Shown here piece by piece: positions 34,924-45,887 of a stretch of 64,000 nucleotides of DNA. The stretch is from Fulvia fulva (lineage: Eukaryota; Ascomycota; Dothideomycetes; Mycosphaerellales; Mycosphaerellaceae): assembly GCF_020509005.1 (NCBI RefSeq), contig NC_063024.1, forward strand, positions 1,240,001 through 1,304,000. Direction: 5' to 3'. Numbering within the stretch: the stretch's first letter is position 1; the number at the start of each line of letters is the position of its first letter. The notes under the pieces were generated by a model. That model ran no database searches. It was given only the letters and a program-made list of their open reading frames with translations, and was not told the origin of the DNA. The position numbers and the translations under genes are program-made.

Positions 34924-37900
34924 AATGAGTATAGTAGCGTGTTGTTGCGGATACGCTGAGCAATGGTTCGGAAGAGACAGAGCGGTATACTTGCATAGAA
35001 TAGCATTCCACGCAGTTGACTAAACGGTGTATGGTCCATCGCACCTCTCTGCTTTGAATCTTTCAGCTCGCCGCATCGATCATGATCATCGTCGCAGATC
35101 ACTTTACATCTCCGTTTTCGTCTCGGCGCATTGCATGTGTTCCATCTTGTGTGACCACTTCGCCATGCCTCATGTCGCTAGCCGAAGGGCTGTGTATTGC
35201 GACAAAGGGTCGACCACATCGCGAGTATAGCTCTTTCACGCTTTCATCCTTTTACACCATATTGTCATGTTCTCCTACTCTTGAGTGTCGTTGTCGCGTC
35301 GGAGTGTGGTCGTATCAATATACACGGCCGTGTCTCTGGGCTCAACGCAGGATCGATTTCGGCCGGACGTTCTGAGCTGGAGCGACAGCGCAGCGAGCAG
35401 ACCTGACCATATGGAAGAAGCCCCAGTAAGCTGGCCAGTGTTTGGATCAGCGCGTGCAATGGATCGCGCTCGGAGTTGTGGACATCATGCGCTCTAAAAG
35501 TCATGGAGTCCTCGAAGCCAAGCTTTGCCAAGACTGGACTTGTGAAATGAATGAACATTCCGACATACTGTTCCTTGGGCTAGCTCGGTAAGATACACGC
35601 AAGATACAGCTGGTGAATAATCTTCTTGACGAGTTGCAATGCAGGTGGAAGTGTTCTATGGTCGGCTGAGCGCCGGGAATCAAAGTTTTACTTGAGCTGC
35701 CCGCCCGACCCAAGCTTCCACATCTTTTTTGTAAGCTACATAGACAGACAGTCTTTTCCCTTGCACATCCTGCAACCAATCAGGCTGCTGCAGTCTCTCC
35801 GATATGGTGTATCGGGTACGTTGGAACAACGATAATTCCACATACGACCATGCCACTAATGGAGACAACAGCTAGCATCGCCCGCTTTCAACCATCCTCA
35901 TGGTAGCACCGGGCGTGAGTTCCCACCACATTGTACCGTTGTCCGTGCAGGTGCTGACAGCTTCACAGAGAGCCGGGTTCGACTCGTAAGCATCTTTGCT
36001 GCACGATATGGCATGCAACGCATCCTAACAGCATTGTAGCCGGTATCGGAACACGTATTCCTAATTTTTGCTCACCACTGTGGTATGGTGTGACAAGTGC
36101 ATACAGGGCTTCGCAAAGCCCGTGATCTGTGACTTGATGTAGCCACATACGATGCCACAGTCTTGTACAATGTCTATTAGGGGGGTTTATTTTTGGCTTA
36201 TATCTCTCACAGATATGTAGCAAGATCTCATGAAGTGCTCCTGCTTGCAAGACTGTGTCGCAAAGTGTTCTACTTGCCAATTGTTCTGTGCAGTTGTAGA
36301 CGAGCTCTTGCGAAGAACTCCGACGGAGGATCACCCGTGTTGGGATCGTTCACTTGTTGCGGCTTTGCACTTCCACATTTGACGCCAAGCCCGGAATCAG
36401 TCTCCAAATTGGGAAGTTTCGAAGGACGCTCAGCCAACCAGCCACTTCCATAAAGCACTTACTGCAACATCAATGTGACGACTGTACTACTTGCTCACCC
36501 ACGACATCGCCGAGGTGAAGACAGGTCGCGCTGTCGCGAATGTCAGGTCTGTATGCATGACTCTCACACGTTCTCATAACGTTCTCTGGTGCGGGAATCA
36601 TCACGCACGACTCGATGTCGCACAGGTGTCATCGGGATCTCCAAACGCAGGTCTCAGGAAATCTCCGCCTCCACCCCTCCCGCGGTGATGCAGGAACACA
36701 ACACCACCAACAACGAGGTCCCATGGTCGGACGACGGCATGGCACATGATGGCCGGCAGGGGCGAGCCAGCTCTTTTCCAGACGACGCAAGGGAAGCTCT
36801 CTGGCATGCAATTGGCGGGGAACCAACCTCCAAGCCGGTCACGTTGGATCTGAGATGACCTTTGATAGACAGGCTACAGCTGCCCGAGACAACAGAAAAG
36901 GTTGCCCAAAGATCCCTCCCATGCCGCCTTCTCCTCACCTTTTTCATCAACTTGTATCGATACATTTGTGCCCAAACTCTCCTCTGGGCTCTGCCGTCTC
37001 CACGGGCTGCCGCTGTTTGACGCGAACGGCACACGGGATGTGACAAGGGATTGCCGACCGCAAGGCGCGGATGCAGATGAAGGGGCCCAGGGGACGATCC
37101 TGCTGCGAGCCCGCCAGCGCACGCACGACATGAGCGAGAGCGCTGTAGCGGTAGGCGATGCTGTGGATATGCTGGGGAAGCAGGTTTGGTTGTTTGGCCT
37201 GCCTGTTTCTTTTCGTTTCTCTGGATCGTTTCTGTTTCTTGCCCACTTTGCTTGCCGAGGAAACAAACCATTGCAAATGACGACTACGACCAGGATCGAT
37301 CTCACGACGGTAATACTCTGCTATGATGGTCAGAACGAAGTACGACGACAACACGAGCAGGCCATCTGCTGAAAGCGACGGCGCACCGTTTCCTTCAACG
37401 ACTTCGATCGGCCGGCAGCGGCATCTCCAGGCGTTCGCTCTTGCAGCAGCTGCAGCTTGCATCATCAACCTTCGACTGCCATTCGGCCATTTTGCTGCAG
37501 GACACTGGACATGCCCGCGGTGGCATTGACAACGCACGACTTCACCACATCTTGCAACGATACAGGAGACGGTCTTCCAGATCGATTTTCTGGACTTCTG
37601 CACTAGCATTTCGGCGTTGATCCTGCTTGTACAAATATAGAAAGGTGAGTCTGGGCGGATTCCATCCCCGTAACAGTTTTCGCTTCGAGGGCGCATCGAC
37701 CATTTTGCCAGCCACTTGACTTTACATGTATCCTGCCCGACCAGCCATCTCGACTTTAGCACGTCACGTCCACCCCGACCTCCTCAAAAGCTGCTGCCCT
37801 TGTCGCGTCGCGCTGCTCCCCTGCACGAAGATGGCTGTACACTCCCTCGAGGCATTGTCACTGTCGCTACCTGTGGAAGCATCGCTCACCACTGTCTCGC

Positions 37901-37934
37901 CGTCCAGAGCCTCGTCCCGTAATCCATACCTGCG
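34924..37934. other. Long gene-poor stretch before the first gene
   Basis: About 3 kb without a convincing gene. Several open frames of 60-270 codons exist on both strands, but none shows domain motifs, consistent composition or splice structure. The right part, from about 37,700, is pyrimidine-rich like a fungal promoter or 5' leader of the gene at 38,176. A GTGAGT at about 37,645 could be a leader-intron donor. Confidence 0.45.
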
Positions 37935-37974
37935 CCAGCACCAGCACCAGCTCCAGCACCAGCACCAGCTCCAG

Positions 37975-38008
<34 letters not shown>
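37935..38008 (+). repeat. 18-bp CAG-rich minisatellite in the leader
   Basis: Units of CCAGCACCAGCACCAGCT repeat about 3.5 times, with shortened units at the end. It lies about 170 bases upstream of the ATG at 38,176, so probably in the promoter or 5' untranslated region. Confidence 0.8.
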
Positions 38009-38175
38009 CCGGTCACGCGCCGCGCCGATTAGATCTGCCTCTCGACGATTGCCGTCCTCGGTAGCAGTCCCTACCCTACCCTGCCCATTGGCAAGACAGT
38101 GGCCCAGCTCAGCATAGCATAGCGCACAGCGCCAGCAACGACGATTACCCGAACGATACTCGCTGACATTCATCG

Positions 38176-40812
38176 TTGCTGCATACCGCAGTAACACTGT
38201 CAGCCCCAACCGCGGGCAGGCTTAACGACCGAGACGATACCCACGACCGGTATACGACTTCTTTAATACAGCGCCAGGAGCAGGCTCAGGCACACTACCG
38301 CGAACAGCAGAACGACACCAGCAGACCTTCATCCAGCAGTGGCAGCAACGTTACCGCCCGCAGCCTCCGACGCACGAAACACTTTGAGGCTGTACCATCG
38401 CGTCTCAAACGATCGACTTCCTTCGACTCACCCACCAGCGCATCACCGCCCCGCGCAGGCGTAGCGAAGGCAAAAGCACATCGACGAGCGACATCTGCGC
38501 ATCACTCCAGCACAACACCACATCCGGCGCTTCGCATTTCCCGGCGCACGCACAGTGCTATCCTCTACGCGCTTGAAGAGGCAATCCGCAAGCCGATCCC
38601 TTTCACCGCGGACGAGATCGAAGAGAACGCCCAGATGTCGGATCTCGGCGGTGGCAGCGCAGCGCGAGCATCCAACAATGGCGGAGCGCGAACAGGCGGG
38701 CCAGTGCCCGTGTCAGGCGGCGCGCAGATACGGACACCACAGATGATCATGAGGGATCGCGAGGCACGAGAGCAGCGGCGGATGGAGGAGTCGCGGCAGG
38801 CGGAGGAAGAGCAGAAACGCCGTCAAGCTGAAGAGAGGCGAACGAGCGCTGAGCGAAGAGCTGCAGCTATACCTGGTGCTGTGCCGCGGTTCAGTAACAC
38901 GTCAAGTCAGTACAGCCCTGACGTGTCTGCGCCGCAGGTTCCACGCTTCGACAGCTCTTCTGGCGATCAGCGGCGGAGCAGCCGCATAGCTGGGGACGTT
39001 GCTGGCGCGAACATGCTGGGCGATCCAACGAGTAGGGCCAGTCAAGATCTACCCAGCAGACCTGCTGCGCAAGACTATGCTTCAGGTAGAGCCCGAGGGC
39101 CTGCACTGTCGCAGCAGGATCAACCTAGACCGGCACCTGCAACAACTGGCGCAACACGGCGGACACAACCCCAGCAAGCTACGCGGACACAAGCTACCAC
39201 TGCTGGCGCACAGCCCAGCTCATCAGCACACGCATCTACAGCAGCGACGGCACCGGGTGAAGGCTCCCAGCGAGGGACTGCATCATCGTTCCCGCATGCT
39301 TTTGAAAGATGGGAAACACTGTCATCACACTGGGAAGGCTTGACGAGTTACTGGCTACACAAGCTGGAACAAAACACGGAAGATATCCGAGAGACAGTAC
39401 CCAACGCCTCGACACTGAACAGGCAGATCACGGATCTATCAGCAGCAGGAGCTAACCTCTTCCACGCGGTAGTCGAATTACAACGATTACGCGCCAGCAG
39501 TGAGCGTAAGTTCCAACGATGGTTCTTCGAGACGCGAGCGGACAACGAGCGCAATCGCGAGATACAAGCCGGCATGGAAAGGCAGCTCAAAGTTGAGCGA
39601 CAAGCACGAGAAGATGCAGCGCGGAACACAACAGACAACTCCATCGCTGTGGAGAACGCCAAGCGCGAAGTCAGTGAGATGCGGCGCGAGCTGATGATCT
39701 CGAAAGATGAGGCACGACGAGCATGGGAAGAACTTGGTCGTAGGAACCAAGAATCACTTGACACAGCTCAGAGTCTCAAAGAAGGCCGGGTCACGCTTGT
39801 CGCTGGAGTGCAAGTGGTGCCGTACTTTGGCGGCCCAGCAAGTCGGACCGGAAGTGCTAGCCAAGGGCCGCAGAGACCTGTGACACGAGATGGTCCGTCA
39901 GGGTATGCCAGCACTGGTCTGGCGTCACAAGCGGCCGCAGCTGGTATGCAGAGTCCGGGTGATGAGCGAGAGTACTATCGCCACGATGCTGCATCGCCCA
40001 CGAATACGGACCCGTTCACAGACAGTGGTCGGCAACAACCACCTTCACAATCACTGGCACAAGGATCGTACCATCCTCAGAGCTACCAGCAAGGACATGG
40101 TCAAGATCGGACCCCGACATCTGCAGCCACCATGCAAACAGCCATACCGGCATCATCAAGTCCCTGCCAGCAAGTGACGCCAAGCCAGTACCCTGCAGCA
40201 AGCTCACCAGCACAACAACGGATACCACAGCCGTCGGTAAGTACTTCAGAAGCACAACGCTACTATCAACAAGGCAGCCAACCTGCGCATACCGCACCTG
40301 GCGCTTCCGTCCCACGAACCACCGCTATCCTCCCGCGCGAAGAAGTCCGCTTTGTCGGCGAAGGCAGCTACGGCGGCTCCAACCCCGAGATTGGCACCGA
40401 ATATGCCCTCGACGGTCGCGGCGAAGTCCAATACGACGAACGCGGCAATCCCATCATCTTCCGGCAACGAGGCCAACCACAACCAGCCCGCTCCTCCGCC
40501 TCCGAGGAAGACTTCGATACCGAGGAAGCAGTTCGTCGCGAACGAGATCAGGCTGCGCAGTTCCATGGCGGGCTGATTCCTGAAGCACCGAGCGTGCCAA
40601 GCAATAGCGCGGCGGCGATGGCAACGTATACACCCGCCACTGCAGGCGGAGGTGGAGGTGGGAGCAGCGGTGGTGCCGAGTCTACGCCTGACTATGAGGG
40701 CGAGGGATATGATGATTATCAGCAGTACGTCCCCCGCCATCATCATCCTACGAGATTGAGTGATGTGCTGGAAGAGGAGGAAGAGAGAAGTAGTAGGAGG
40801 ACTATGGATTAG
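38176..40812 (+). CDS. Low-complexity coiled-coil protein (878 aa), unknown role
   Basis: A long uninterrupted frame rich in Ser, Gln, Pro, Ala and Arg. A conserved-looking block, RRTHSAILYALEEAIRKP, followed by PFTADEIEENAQMSDL, lies at about residues 122-156 and resembles the N-terminal signature of a protein widespread in Pezizomycotina that I know only as hypothetical. Charged coiled-coil segments occur at about residues 190-230 and 425-535; much of the rest looks disordered. No membrane segment or enzyme motif is seen. The frame ends at TAG (40,810-40,812), but the same frame stays open for 64 more codons and repeats the PTRLSD/E...EEEE motif, so the natural C-terminus may be at 41,007. 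The start is the first ATG of the frame; an upstream intron cannot be excluded. Confidence 0.8.
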   Translation: MLHTAVTLSAPTAGRLNDRDDTHDRYTTSLIQRQEQAQAHYREQQNDTSRPSSSSGSNVTARSLRRTKHFEAVPSRLKRSTSFDSPTSASPPRAGVAKAKAHRRATSAHHSSTTPHPALRISRRTHSAILYALEEAIRKPIPFTADEIEENAQMSDLGGGSAARASNNGGARTGGPVPVSGGAQIRTPQMIMRDREAREQRRMEESRQAEEEQKRRQAEERRTSAERRAAAIPGAVPRFSNTSSQYSPDVSAPQVPRFDSSSGDQRRSSRIAGDVAGANMLGDPTSRASQDLPSRPAAQDYASGRARGPALSQQDQPRPAPATTGATRRTQPQQATRTQATTAGAQPSSSAHASTAATAPGEGSQRGTASSFPHAFERWETLSSHWEGLTSYWLHKLEQNTEDIRETVPNASTLNRQITDLSAAGANLFHAVVELQRLRASSERKFQRWFFETRADNERNREIQAGMERQLKVERQAREDAARNTTDNSIAVENAKREVSEMRRELMISKDEARRAWEELGRRNQESLDTAQSLKEGRVTLVAGVQVVPYFGGPASRTGSASQGPQRPVTRDGPSGYASTGLASQAAAAGMQSPGDEREYYRHDAASPTNTDPFTDSGRQQPPSQSLAQGSYHPQSYQQGHGQDRTPTSAATMQTAIPASSSPCQQVTPSQYPAASSPAQQRIPQPSVSTSEAQRYYQQGSQPAHTAPGASVPRTTAILPREEVRFVGEGSYGGSNPEIGTEYALDGRGEVQYDERGNPIIFRQRGQPQPARSSASEEDFDTEEAVRRERDQAAQFHGGLIPEAPSVPSNSAAAMATYTPATAGGGGGGSSGGAESTPDYEGEGYDDYQQYVPRHHHPTRLSDVLEEEEERSSRRTMD

Positions 40813-41007
40813 GCGTCCGGACTTGCTCATCAGCCGACGAGACTCAGCGAGGTGGCTGAAGAAGAGGAAGATGAAAGCGCCACTCACATCGAAGTGGTGG
40901 ACTGGGAGAAACCGCTCCCGCCTCTGCCGAGCATCGATGGTGCGAATGACGAGGACGCTTCATCGCCTGGAGGGAGGAGGAGTGTGTGGGAGTGGTACGA
41001 ACTCTGA
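40813..41007 (+). other. In-frame C-terminal extension after TAG
   Basis: This continues the 878-residue frame without a shift for 64 codons to TGA at 41,005-41,007. It begins with QPTRLSEVAEEEEDES-like sequence, a near repeat of PTRLSDVLEEEEERS just before the stop, then a WEKPLPPLP motif and a WEWYEL end. A single CAG to TAG change would explain the separation. No plausible intron that removes the TAG and keeps the frame has good splice sites. Confidence 0.6.
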
Positions 41008-41722
41008 CCAATCAAAGGTCAATCTCTTTGAGTGAGCGTGCGTCGGATGAAAGCCTGAACAGGAGACATATCGTCGACTTTGTGCTGTTTTCTTGCATAG
41101 CGAGGGCGTGTTGAGAAAGAGGGTACATGGCGGCATTACGTTTACTGTGTATACGGCTGGCTCTCTTCCGTTTTAGCATATTGCATGGGAGGGTGTCTGT
41201 AATGTTTGACGCGTGCGCGATTGGTGGCAGAGAGATTGGGAATTGGTGGCTTTGGGGAGAGAGAGAGTTGGCGGTTTTAGGTGAAAGTGTGATACCATGG
41301 GCTGTGTGTGGCCTTATTTCTTTGCATTGCATTTGTACTAGTATGGCGAACCTGTTGTACTATAGTGCTGTAGAGGAAGAATGGGGACGTGCTGAATTGT
41401 TAGCCAACCGGCACAGACATCACATGGTGATCAGTGCAAGCTCACCCTGGCCATGAAGAGGATGTACCCACGAGCTAGCGAGCTGTTGATTAGGCGAATT
41501 TACCCTGAGAGAAGTGGGATCGGTAACGAAGAGGCGAAGTCGACACTTCAGCCGCATGCGCATTGCCCAAGAACGAGGCGCTCAAAAGGCAGGGGAGCTG
41601 GTTCGGGTGTGGTTACACAACAGAAGAGCACGAGCTGTGGCGTTTGACAGCTATTCAGGGCAGCTCCAATGACCAGAACTTCAGTCTGACAACGACAACG
41701 GATCTTCCAAAGCGCGCTGACG
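41008..41722. other. Intergenic, 3' region then HET promoter
   Basis: 715 bases with no gene recognised. Short open frames lack family features. It separates two plus-strand genes. Confidence 0.6.
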
Positions 41723-43558
41723 ATGCGCCTGATACACACAACTGATTTGTATCTCAGGAGTTTCAGCCAGAACATTCCAAAGTATGCTATCCTCTCTCAT
41801 CGATGGGCCGAGAATGATGACGATGAGGTGACTTTTCGCCAGTTCTGCAGAAAGGACAATACCACGAGCACTGGACATCTCAAGATTGAGCGCGCATGCG
41901 CTCTTGCCAGAAGTGGAGGCATCGAATGGCTATGGGTCGATACTTGCTGCATCGATGCCAGCAGCAGCGCGGAGCTGTCCGAGGCCATCAACCCAATGTT
42001 TGCATGGTATCGTGACTCTACGATCTGCTATGCATTTTTGACAGACCAGGACGTCAGATACTTCGAACCTCTACCCAACCATGTCCCATTCATCTACTCC
42101 CACGAGGCAGCAGCGCAGGCCAATTATAGCCCGGTGGATGCCGACTTCTCGACATCGTGGTTCGGCCGAGGCTGGACATTACAGGAGCTTCTAGCACCCC
42201 GAGCTATGCAGTTCTATCACACTGCTTCGGATCCTAGCATTAAGCCACTCCCCCTTGGCACCAAATCCAGTCTCTGTAACATACTCTCCAGCATCGCCGG
42301 GATCGAGAGAGCCTTTCTTAGTGGGCACACGAGCCTGTCTACGGCGAGCGTATCGAAACGAATGTACTGGGCCTCGAGGCGGCGCACAACTAGAACGGAA
42401 GACATTGCATATTGTCTACTTGGCCTGTTTGACGTAAACATGTCATTGTTGTATGGCGAAGGTGCCAAAGCCTTCACCCGTCTACAGGAAGCGATCATCG
42501 CGCAATCAGATGATGAGACCATATTTGCTTGGACGGCGCTAGTCGAATCTACAAAGAATCCTTGGTCAGCGCAGCAAGGTCTAGCACCACGCGGCATGCT
42601 AGCAAACTCGCCAGCTGAATTCTGGAGATTCCCTTGCCTCAGACGGGGCCGTGAGTTCTACGACCGACCGCCTTATAGAACGACAAATCGGGGTCTCGAG
42701 TTCCCGATAGCTATAGACTCCATGCGAACACTGCTCAGCTCTTCACTATATGGCCGGGTCATCTTGGCTGCAGGCGAAGCTGACGTGCTCGTATCTTTAC
42801 AATGCACCTGCGACTGTCGAGGTGCTGGCGATGGAGGAAGCTTCGCCGTCCTCATGTGTCGCGAAGCGCAAGATCAAGGTCGTCAAGGCCTTGATCCCGC
42901 CTCGCCTCAGGGAATTTGGTCGCGAAGATCCGCGCTCAAGTTGTTCTGGCATACGCCGAAGTGGCTATTTCGATTCCCTATGGGCCATCACTTGATTCAC
43001 GTAGCGGCACCTAGTCAAGCGCGCACTGTCCGGACAACGAATCATCGTGACCTTGAGAAGCTTACGCCATATCGACCTGCTGGGATGATCCTTTCTATGA
43101 CGAGATCTTCGTGCGCTTCGTCCTTGCTGCTCATGAGCTGCTTCGAGCATGTACTGGGGCCACTGCTCACATTGAACATCTATCTAGTTGGCTGGAGCAT
43201 GGCTGGCTACAGCTTGTTATACCTTGGCTTGGGAGCACTGCTATCTAGTACGGGTGTCTTACAGCGAGTGGATAACATCGGCATGATGATCAGCCTCGTT
43301 CTCGCTGCATGGCAATTGCCCTACGTGGCGATGCGTTACGCGACTGAGACTGGGATGTACTGGAAGTCAGTAAGGCGTGGTGACACAAACGGCAGTGGGC
43401 GTGGAAGATCAGGTCATGTACCACGATCACTCAGGGAGCTCTATCTCAACGGTCACTTGTTGGTCATGATCTTTTTCGGTGCTACGGCTTGCAGTCTCAT
43501 GTTGGTAAACTACTTTGTACGTGAAGGCCGTGTGCCAGATACCGGATCGTATGCATAA
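41723..43558 (+). CDS. HET-domain protein with C-terminal membrane segments (611 aa)
   Basis: HET domains act in fungal self/non-self recognition and incompatibility cell death. The N-terminal start MRLIHT with YAILSHRW at residues 21-28 is typical. WLWVDTCCID follows at 69-78, then FGRGWTLQELL at about 147-157 and the region EDIAYCLLGLFDVN...LYGEG at about 226-247, which matches the segment following HET domains in HET-E-like proteins. No NACHT or WD repeats are present. The C-terminal third has hydrophobic stretches at about residues 465-540 and 575-598, suggesting membrane anchoring. The single open frame needs no intron and the start fits the family. It converges on the ADH remnant and lies about 8 kb from the transposon island. 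Role is by family; the membrane placement is inference. Confidence 0.92.
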   Translation: MRLIHTTDLYLRSFSQNIPKYAILSHRWAENDDDEVTFRQFCRKDNTTSTGHLKIERACALARSGGIEWLWVDTCCIDASSSAELSEAINPMFAWYRDSTICYAFLTDQDVRYFEPLPNHVPFIYSHEAAAQANYSPVDADFSTSWFGRGWTLQELLAPRAMQFYHTASDPSIKPLPLGTKSSLCNILSSIAGIERAFLSGHTSLSTASVSKRMYWASRRRTTRTEDIAYCLLGLFDVNMSLLYGEGAKAFTRLQEAIIAQSDDETIFAWTALVESTKNPWSAQQGLAPRGMLANSPAEFWRFPCLRRGREFYDRPPYRTTNRGLEFPIAIDSMRTLLSSSLYGRVILAAGEADVLVSLQCTCDCRGAGDGGSFAVLMCREAQDQGRQGLDPASPQGIWSRRSALKLFWHTPKWLFRFPMGHHLIHVAAPSQARTVRTTNHRDLEKLTPYRPAGMILSMTRSSCASSLLLMSCFEHVLGPLLTLNIYLVGWSMAGYSLLYLGLGALLSSTGVLQRVDNIGMMISLVLAAWQLPYVAMRYATETGMYWKSVRRGDTNGSGRGRSGHVPRSLRELYLNGHLLVMIFFGATACSLMLVNYFVREGRVPDTGSYA

Positions 43559-43757
43559 AGTTCATGGAGCAGGCACGCGCTTGGAGGACCATCTCCAACA
43601 TCAGCCCGCCACCGGCGTCTAACGGACATATTGTCGAGTGTGAAGTCATGGTATCCGGCTCCCATAGGCTTGAAAGTATGGCTACATTTTGCCGGAGCTA
43701 CACAGGACGCAGTATTGGCGCGTCTAAGAGTGGTTGGAGCCACTTCTCGCCGCTGTC

Positions 43758-44245
43758 TTAGTTGACCAGACAGTACCTGTACCTTGGCTTGCCCTCCTCA
43801 AAGTCCCGGATAACCTGGTTGGCGTCCTTCTCATAGGCCGGGTCTGAATCCAGGCTTGCACCTTGTTATCTGAAGCCAATTGCAACATCTCTTCGATCTC
43901 TTGCGGACTGCCGATCAAGCTACCACTGACGCTGACACCCTTCATGATCGGACTTGCGGCACCAAAAGAGGGCATGGGATCTTCGGCAAGACCAAGCTGC
44001 ACGAAGCGGCCCTTGTAGCCCAGGGGGCCCACTGCGCACAAGTTAGCCGATAGACCCCCACTCGTCAATGGAAACAACTCACCGTATGGTTTGAATGGCA
44101 TCTTCGGGTTCGAGATGGTGCCGATGATCAAGTCAAGATATCCGGCATGCTTCTCCTGCCACCCTTCCTCTCCGGTAGCAATGAAATCATCTGCGCCCAT
44201 CTTGCGAGCATCTTCTTCCTTGGTCCTGGAGCGAGAACAACATGA
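43758..44245 (-). pseudogene. Zinc alcohol dehydrogenase (CAD/ADH6-like), broken C-terminal part
   Basis: The minus strand reads EEDARKMGADDFIATGEE (around 44,190), HAGYLDLIIGTISNPKMPF, then YKGRFVQLGLAEDPMPSF, GSPQEIEEMLQLA and WIQTRP. This is the cofactor-binding and C-terminal part of NADP-dependent cinnamyl/alcohol dehydrogenases. An intron with GTGAGT donor and CTAAC branch fits at 44,032-44,082. After WIQTRP the frame is lost, but the expected ending (NQVIRDFEEGKPRYRY, stop at 43,758) is read in another frame; a 2-nt insertion near 43,825 would explain it. The N-terminal catalytic zinc domain is not found to the right, so this is probably a remnant. Confidence 0.75.
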
Positions 44246-44746
44246 CGTCGAAACCGATCTCTACCGCAGTCAATGTCCGTCATCGGGTTGGAATTGGCTT
44301 TGATAGTCACCAGCATAGCAGAATGCTTGTCGATTCCGCGGACATTCTGGCGTACATGCTGCACCATGGAGGTGTGCTTGCATTCCATCTTTGACGGGCT
44401 CCAACCGAGCTAGGGCATTGGACCGAGACCATACCTCATCAACGTGTTCTGGGCTTTCGTGTGAGACTGGTGATGGGCACGCGCGATGCGGCCCCGCCAG
44501 CGAATGACGCCTCCAAACAATCGCGGCGTCTCGTGAGCAACTTTTGGAATTCCCTCTCATCGGCGCCATACAGTGTAGTGTTCGATTGCGGCCGCCTTCG
44601 TCGTCAACTTCAGGCGTGAGCAAAGTCCTCGTGGTTTGGCGGCCTCTGTCTCCCGTCGCTCTTGACTTGTGTTCGGCTCCGACGACAATCATTCTGGGAG
44701 TCATGGTAGAATGGCTTCCACTTTCCACAGACACGTTCACTTCTGC
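44246..44746. other. Region where the ADH N-terminus would lie
   Basis: About 500 bases with no recognisable alcohol dehydrogenase sequence. Overlapping open frames are present on both strands without family features. Confidence 0.4.
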
Positions 44747-45439
44747 TCACAAAGCCTTGTACAGCATGATATCCTGCCTTCCCTCAACACACTCGTACTC
44801 CAGCCCTTCGAAACCAACGACATTCTTCAGCATGGCAGAAGCGTGAGCTCCACTGAAGATCGCTGATGTCCAGGAATCGATGTCCGGCGATGATAGTCCA
44901 ACAGCAAAATAGTCGACCATCGTCATGCTCTGCAGTCTAGCTTGTGCACGAACGAACATGATCAGGTCCATCAGGTTGATTTGCATCTTGGTGACTCTGA
45001 CATGCCTGAGTGCAGGAAGTGTCTGCTGTGAAAGTAGCCGGCTCGACTTAGAGTCCGCAATCTGCCGACAATCGGCAAGGAGAACGAATTCGAAAGTGAG
45101 GTCGAGAGACGTGAGTGCGGTGCTGCGTGCTAGACACACGAGTAAGAATTCCATGCCGTTGTCGGATTGCACCGTAGTGCCTCGCAAGACCAGTTTCATA
45201 GAGCTGAGGTTCAGACGTGATGTAGCATACGGAGATGTTGCCTGTCGACGCCCTAAATCATCGCCTCGACAAGCCCTTGATGATGTTGATGGAGATGGTT
45301 GTGAGAGTGCGGTGCAGACTGAGCGGACTGCTCTCCGGGAGTGATGAGGCGGCATGTTAGACAGGTGGAGCCGAGGGAGGAAGGCGCCGGAGTCTGGAGA
45401 TCCTTGCTCTCCAACGGCCAGGCCTCGGAGGATGGCCAC
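44747..45439 (-). CDS. Uncharacterised protein fragment, possible leucine-rich/F-box-associated type
   Basis: The C-terminal 150 residues look like a real protein, with regularly spaced leucines and hydrophobics (NLSSMKLVLRG, FLLVCLARSTALTSLDLTF, LPALRHVRVTKM, LMDLIMFVRAQARLQSM). They resemble the leucine-rich tails of small fungal F-box-family proteins. The first 80 residues are low in conserved character, and an upstream exon may be missing. No catalytic motif is seen. It is divergent from the histidine kinase with about 450 bases between. Function unknown; the true start is uncertain. Confidence 0.4.
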   Translation of the reverse strand: MAILRGLAVGEQGSPDSGAFLPRLHLSNMPPHHSRRAVRSVCTALSQPSPSTSSRACRGDDLGRRQATSPYATSRLNLSSMKLVLRGTTVQSDNGMEFLLVCLARSTALTSLDLTFEFVLLADCRQIADSKSSRLLSQQTLPALRHVRVTKMQINLMDLIMFVRAQARLQSMTMVDYFAVGLSSPDIDSWTSAIFSGAHASAMLKNVVGFEGLEYECVEGRQDIMLYKAL

Positions 45440-45887
45440 GTGGTGACGTGGCTGTGCCTGGACCGTGGACGTGGCTGTTTTTGAGTTCGATCTGGCAGGA
45501 ACGGCGCGACCAGAATATCAGCAACACCTTTCACGCCTTGCCCGCGACTCTGCAGCTGCCCTGCTCTCATCGTTGTCCATATCGTGATTTTGCGCGAATG
45601 TGCGAGATGTGTTATCAGACAAAGGCTCCGACGTCCCGGTGTTTGGTGTTTATCGGCTTGTGAAGTTGTGCCGTCTTGGCGCGTCCTGCCCTCCACGCCC
45701 TCGTCTCCGACCGACTCCATGTGCAAGCAGTGCAAGCGAGCGACGGGTGGCGCCAAGTACCTGTCCCTTCGTGACTGCATTCCTGGTGTCCACCTTTCCC
45801 GCTTCCCTCAATCGCGACACTGACACGCCGACTTGGCCAGCGGGCTGATAGCAGCAGTGCATTGCACATCGCGCATGCACAACAACC
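45440..45887. promoter_or_regulatory. Divergent intergenic region
   Basis: About 450 bases between the minus-strand fragment and the plus-strand histidine kinase. It probably holds both promoters; no specific element was recognised. Confidence 0.35.

Noticed and set aside
36654..37305. Other 140-205 codon frames upstream of 38,176
   Set aside because: Mutually overlapping on both strands with no family features; likely chance open frames in promoter/leader DNA.
36947..37762. 271-codon minus-strand open frame
   Set aside because: Composition and content look random, there are no motifs, and it overlaps other long frames in a GC-rich leader region.
40725..40812. Intron removing the TAG in the 878-aa gene (GTACGT to TAG)
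   Set aside because: At 88 nt it breaks the frame of the downstream extension; frame-preserving alternatives have poor donors.
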